Below, in pieces: positions 6,544 to 9,205 of a stretch of 9,205 nt of DNA; within the stretch, counting starts at the first letter, position 1; each line of letters begins with the position of its first letter. The stretch covers positions 1 to 9,205 of the forward strand of contig CALKAA010000413.1 of assembly GCA_937983495.1 (NCBI GenBank), read 5' to 3'. A model generated the notes under the pieces. It searched no databases. It had not been told where the DNA came from and saw only the letters and a list, made by a program, of their open reading frames with translations. This stretch comes from an uncultured Gemmobacter sp. Lineage in GTDB: Bacteria > Pseudomonadota > Alphaproteobacteria > Rhodobacterales > Rhodobacteraceae. Made by a program: the position numbers and the translations under genes.

Positions 6544-7827
6544 ATGTATCTTGAAATCGCGATCGTCCTGCTGCTCACCCTGGTGAACGGAGGTCTGGCG
6601 ATGTCCGAGCTGGCCATTGTCTCGGCCCGCACCGCACGGCTCAAGGTGCTGGCGGATCGCGGCTCACGCGGTGCCATGACCGCGATGCGATTGGCCGAGG
6701 AGCCGGGGCGCTTCCTCTCCTCGGTGCAGATCGGCATCACGCTGGTTGGCGTCTTGTCCGGGGCGTTTTCCGGGGCGACCCTGGGGGCACGTCTGTCGGC
6801 GACCCTGCTGGAGCTGGGCCTGTCTCCTGCTGTGGCGCAGCCGCTTGGGGTTGGTTCGGTGGTGGTCGCCATTACCTATCTGTCGTTGATCGTGGGCGAG
6901 CTGGTGCCGAAACAGATCGCGCTCCGCGCGCCTGAAGCCGTGGCTGCGAAAGTGGCACCGGTGATGCTGTGGATTGCCCGTTTGGCCGCCCCGCTGGTCT
7001 GGCTGCTGGATGTGTCGGGCCGCGTCGTGCTGCGCCTGCTGGGGCAATCCGGCGTGTCGGACAGCACCATGTCGGATGAGGAAATCAAGCTGGTGATCTC
7101 GGAGGCCGAAAGCGCCGGCGTGATGGACCGCGCCGAAACCGAGATGATCGCCGGTGTGATGCGCATTGCAGACCGCACCGCGCGGGGCCTGATGACCCCG
7201 CGGCACGAGGTCGAGTCGGTCGATCTGGCCGATGCGCCCGCCACGATCACCCGCCGCTTCCGCGAAAGCCGCCATTCGCGGTTGGCCGTGACCGAAGGGG
7301 ATGCCGATACGGTCATCGGCGTGCTGCATGCGCGTGATTATCTGGGGCAGACCGGCACCCGCGTCAGCGCCGATTTGCGGGCCATGGTGGTGCCTGCACC
7401 CGTGGTCCGCGACGGATTGGGGGCGCTGGAGGTGATCGAGGCCCTGCGCGGCTCGCCCGCCCATATGGTGCTGGTCTATGATGAATATGGCCATTTTGAA
7501 GGGGTCATCACCCCGATGGATGTGCTGGAGGCGATCACAGGCTCTTTCGCCGATGCCACCGAGGATGAACCCAAACTGGTGGAGCGCGAGGACGGTTCGT
7601 TGCTGGTCGCGGGCTGGATGCCGGTCGATGAATTCGCTGACCGGCTGAACCTTTCGCTGCGTGCGGATCGTGATTTTGAAACCGTTGCGGGATTCGTGCT
7701 GGATCTGATGGGCCATCTGCCGCAGGTCGGTGAGGTGGCTTCGGTGCAGGGCTGGCGCATCGAAGTGCTGGATCTGGACGGGCGCCGCATCGACAAGCTG
7801 CTTGTCTCGCGGGCAAAATCCGGCTGA
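6544..7827 (+). CDS. CNNM/CBS/CorC-HlyC membrane protein (hemolysin-family transporter, 427 aa)
   Basis: The protein is of the CorB/CNNM group, often annotated as hemolysin; members are implicated in Mg2+/divalent-cation efflux or homeostasis in the inner membrane, and the hemolysin name is historical. Order of parts: a CNNM (DUF21) membrane domain with about four hydrophobic segments (roughly 3-26, 59-80, 101-119, 137-157), including the start MYLEIAIVLLLTLVNG, the AMSELAIVSAR stretch (19-29) and GELVPK (118-123); a linker helix (SDEEIKLVISEAESAG, 177-192); a CBS pair (about 214-270 and 277-335, with GLMTPR at 215-220 and GVITPMDVLEAITG at 320-333) that usually binds adenine nucleotide-Mg; and a C-terminal CorC/HlyC transporter-associated domain (about 345-425). 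The length is normal. The start at 6544 gives the expected membrane N terminus, but only a weak ATAGG (6536-6540) precedes it. The specific ion is not readable from the sequence. Confidence 0.94.
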   Translation: MYLEIAIVLLLTLVNGGLAMSELAIVSARTARLKVLADRGSRGAMTAMRLAEEPGRFLSSVQIGITLVGVLSGAFSGATLGARLSATLLELGLSPAVAQPLGVGSVVVAITYLSLIVGELVPKQIALRAPEAVAAKVAPVMLWIARLAAPLVWLLDVSGRVVLRLLGQSGVSDSTMSDEEIKLVISEAESAGVMDRAETEMIAGVMRIADRTARGLMTPRHEVESVDLADAPATITRRFRESRHSRLAVTEGDADTVIGVLHARDYLGQTGTRVSADLRAMVVPAPVVRDGLGALEVIEALRGSPAHMVLVYDEYGHFEGVITPMDVLEAITGSFADATEDEPKLVEREDGSLLVAGWMPVDEFADRLNLSLRADRDFETVAGFVLDLMGHLPQVGEVASVQGWRIEVLDLDGRRIDKLLVSRAKSG

Positions 7828-7860
7828 GGCGGCTCAATAAGGCGGCAACTGGTGGATTGA

Positions 7861-7876
7861 CGGGCATTTTTGCCCG
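7861..7876 (+). terminator. Weak hairpin after the CNNM/CBS gene
   Basis: CGGGCA (7861-7866) and TGCCCG (7871-7876) form a 6-bp stem around a TTTT loop, 34 bases past the stop. No T-tract follows, so any terminator activity is doubtful. It is the only stem-loop I found between the stop and the takP control region. Confidence 0.25.
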
Positions 7877-7881
7877 GATGC

Positions 7882-7919
7882 TTGACGTTTCGGCTTTATT
7901 GGTAAGGTGATGTTACCAA
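7882..7919 (+). promoter_or_regulatory. takP promoter/operator: TTGACG box and TTGGTAA-N7-TTACCAA palindrome
   Basis: TTGACG (7882-7887, 5/6 to the -35 consensus) precedes a perfect inverted repeat, TTGGTAA (7899-7905) and TTACCAA (7913-7919), separated by 7 bp. The palindrome occupies the place where the -10 would lie (GGTGAT at 7906-7911, 3/6, 18-bp spacer), which is the classic position for a repressor site. The 21-bp two-fold symmetry is typical of a dimeric HTH regulator. GGT/ACC-type arms recall GntR-family sites, but the spacing differs from the usual FadR-type site. The regulator is not encoded in the window as far as I can tell. Confidence 0.5.
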
Positions 7920-7921
7920 AA

Positions 7922-7968
7922 AGCGGCGTGACGCGAAAAAATGGTTCTCAACCACGAAATGCGCCGCT
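7922..7968. promoter_or_regulatory. Second, nested inverted repeats upstream of takP
   Basis: TGGTT (7942-7946), CTC, AACCA (7950-7954) is a perfect 13-bp palindrome. It is nested within outer arms AGCGGCG (7922-7928) and CGCCGCT (7962-7968), also perfect. The inner site shares the TGGT/ACCA core with the upstream palindrome at 7899-7919, their centres being about 39 bp apart. Together they suggest two sites for one regulator; alternatively the outer arms make a leader stem-loop. Confidence 0.4.
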
Positions 7969-7997
7969 AGTCTGCCTGCATCACAGAAGGGGTCGCC

Positions 7998-8015
7998 GGT
8001 CGGGCGATCCCGACC
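7998..8015 (+). promoter_or_regulatory. Leader hairpin abutting the takP Shine-Dalgarno
   Basis: GGTCGGG (7998-8004) and CCCGACC (8009-8015) form a perfect 7-bp GC-rich stem with a CGAT tetraloop. It ends 2 nt before GGAGGAGG (8018-8025), the takP ribosome-binding site. The ribosome-binding site stays single-stranded, so a role in mRNA stability or keeping the site open is more likely than blocking; this is inferred. Confidence 0.5.
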
Positions 8016-8029
8016 TTGGAGGAGGTAGT

Positions 8030-9127
8030 ATGGATCGTCGTTCTTTCCTGACCAAAGCCGCCATTGGCGGCGCTGCGGCCAGCACATTGGCAGCTCCCGC
8101 GCTGGCGCAATCGGCACCGAAGGTGACCTGGCGTCTGACCTCGTCTTTCCCGAAATCGCTGGACACCATCTATGGTGCCGCCGATGTGCTGTCGAAGCGC
8201 CTGTCGGAAGCGACGGATGGCAACTTCACGATCCAGGTCTTCCCGGCAGGCGAATTGGTGCCCGGTCTGCAAGCCGCCGATGAGGTGAGCGCCGGCAATA
8301 TCGAGGCCTGCCATACGGTTGGCTATTACTACTGGGGCAAAGACCCGAGCTGGGCTGTGGCGGCGGCGGTGCCGTTCTCGCTTTCGGCGCGCGGCATCAA
8401 TGCCTGGCACTACCATGGCGGCGGTATCGACCTTTACAACGAGTTCCTGGCCGACAAGAACATCTTCGCGCTGCCGGGCGGCAATACCGGCGTGCAGATG
8501 GGTGGCTGGTTCCGCAAGGAAATCAACACCGTGGCCGATCTTCAGGGCCTGAAGATGCGCATCGGCGGCTTTGCCGGCAAGGTGATGGAGCGTCTGGGCG
8601 TGGTGCCGCAACAGATCGCGGGCGGCGACATCTACCCGGCGCTGGAAAAGGGCACCATTGACGCGTCGGAATGGGTCGGCCCCTATGATGACGAGAAGCT
8701 GGGCTTCTACAAGGTGGCACCCTACTACTACTATCCCGGCTGGTGGGAAGGTGGCCCGACCGTTCACTTCATGTTCGGCAAGGCCGCTTATGAAGCCCTG
8801 CCGCCCGCCTATCAGTCGCTGCTGCGGTCGATCTGCCAGGGTGTCGATGCCGACATGCTTCAGAAATATGACTACAAGAACCCGACCGCGATCAAATCGC
8901 TGGTGGCGAATGGCGCGCAACTGCGGCCGTTCTCGCCCGAGATCCTGAATGCCTGCTTCGATGCGGCGAATGCGGTTTATGCCGAGATGGAAGCGACCAA
9001 CCCGGCCTTTGCAAAGCTCTGGGGCTCGATCAAGGCATTCCGCTCGGAGAACTATACCTGGGCGCAGATTGCCGAATACAATTATGACACCTTCATGATG
9101 ATGCAGCAAAACGCGGGCAAGCTGTAA
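8030..9127 (+). CDS. takP: TRAP transporter 2-oxo-acid-binding protein TakP (365 aa)
   Basis: This is a periplasmic DctP-family solute receptor of a TRAP transporter. From memory it closely matches R. sphaeroides TakP, which binds pyruvate and other 2-oxo acids with a Na+ ion (known from its crystal structure), and has the same length. An N-terminal twin-arginine-like signal DRRSFLTKAA (2-11) is followed by a hydrophobic stretch, with likely cleavage after APALA (22-26), so export may be by Tat. Mature hallmarks: VTWRLTSSFPKSLDTIYG (32-49), GNTGVQMGGWFR (151-162), LKMRIGGFAGKVMERLG (174-190) with R177 at the usual carboxylate-binding arginine of the family, DASEWVGPYDDEKLGF (211-226) and YYYYPGWWEGGP (232-243). 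The start at 8030 has the strong GGAGGAGG Shine-Dalgarno 4 nt upstream and gives the correct signal peptide; an in-frame upstream ATG at 7907 would run through the operator region. The DctQ- and DctM-type membrane subunits expected downstream are cut off by the end of the window. Confidence 0.95.
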   Translation: MDRRSFLTKAAIGGAAASTLAAPALAQSAPKVTWRLTSSFPKSLDTIYGAADVLSKRLSEATDGNFTIQVFPAGELVPGLQAADEVSAGNIEACHTVGYYYWGKDPSWAVAAAVPFSLSARGINAWHYHGGGIDLYNEFLADKNIFALPGGNTGVQMGGWFRKEINTVADLQGLKMRIGGFAGKVMERLGVVPQQIAGGDIYPALEKGTIDASEWVGPYDDEKLGFYKVAPYYYYPGWWEGGPTVHFMFGKAAYEALPPAYQSLLRSICQGVDADMLQKYDYKNPTAIKSLVANGAQLRPFSPEILNACFDAANAVYAEMEATNPAFAKLWGSIKAFRSENYTWAQIAEYNYDTFMMMQQNAGKL

Positions 9128-9183
9128 GCCTGCGCGCCGCCCCGCGGAGCCGTGTCAGTATTTGGCACTAAAGCGCGGGCAAG

Positions 9184-9205
9184 AGATCGGAAGAGCGTCG
9201 TGTAG
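9184..9205 (+). other. Illumina adapter remnant (non-genomic)
   Basis: The final 22 bases begin AGATCGGAAGAGCGTCGTGT and match the standard Illumina TruSeq-type adapter read at the 3' end of short inserts (established knowledge of the adapter sequence). A chance match of this length is negligible. The genomic sequence ends at or before 9183; the preceding 56 bases after the takP stop hold nothing I can identify. Confidence 0.97.

Noticed and set aside
6664..7716. 350-codon minus-strand frame opposite the CNNM/CBS gene
   Set aside because: A shadow frame rich in His, Gln and Arg; the sense strand has the full domain set.
7967..9109. 380-codon open frame on the minus strand opposite takP
   Set aside because: It is antisense to an unmistakable TRAP receptor, its His/Arg-rich sequence has no domain, and it runs through the takP control region.
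9160..9178. TTGGCAC as a sigma-54 promoter -24 element
   Set aside because: No matching TTGC element lies at the required spacing, and the sequence runs into the adapter.

Overview
This 9.2 kb window is GC-rich and densely packed. It reads as a chromosomal contig from an alphaproteobacterium of the Rhodobacteraceae/Paracoccaceae type (relatives of Rhodobacter, Cereibacter and Paracoccus). The main reasons are a 430-residue crotonyl-CoA carboxylase/reductase of the ethylmalonyl-CoA pathway and a TRAP solute-binding protein that, from memory, closely resembles Rhodobacter sphaeroides TakP. Both assignments rest on reading the translations; no database search was run.

Layout, left to right: a minus-strand CspA-family cold-shock gene with a strong intrinsic terminator; a plus-strand zinc-ribbon PhnA/YjdM-type protein; ccr on the plus strand with a leader hairpin and a very strong terminator; a 61-residue small ORF on the plus strand; a convergent minus-strand gene for a 581-residue PAS-like/LuxR-HTH/alpha-beta-hydrolase fusion; a divergent plus-strand RecD-like SF1 helicase; a plus-strand CNNM/CBS/CorC-HlyC membrane protein; and plus-strand takP, whose expected DctQ/DctM membrane partners would lie beyond the end. 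The last 22 bases match an Illumina sequencing adapter, so the window almost certainly ends at a contig edge made of non-genomic sequence.

Most genes look like independent units and there is no obvious long operon. A metabolic theme links two of them: TakP delivers 2-oxo acids such as pyruvate to a TRAP importer, and Ccr commits acetyl-CoA-derived C4 units to the ethylmalonyl-CoA pathway, so both serve growth on small organic acids. The most unusual gene is the LuxR-HTH/hydrolase fusion. Its hydrolase fold appears to lack both the nucleophile serine and the catalytic histidine, which suggests a ligand sensor rather than an enzyme. It faces the helicase gene across 98 bp containing a perfect 10-bp inverted repeat. 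I saw no tRNA, rRNA, CRISPR array, insertion sequence or phage gene, and no gene-free stretch longer than about 240 bases.
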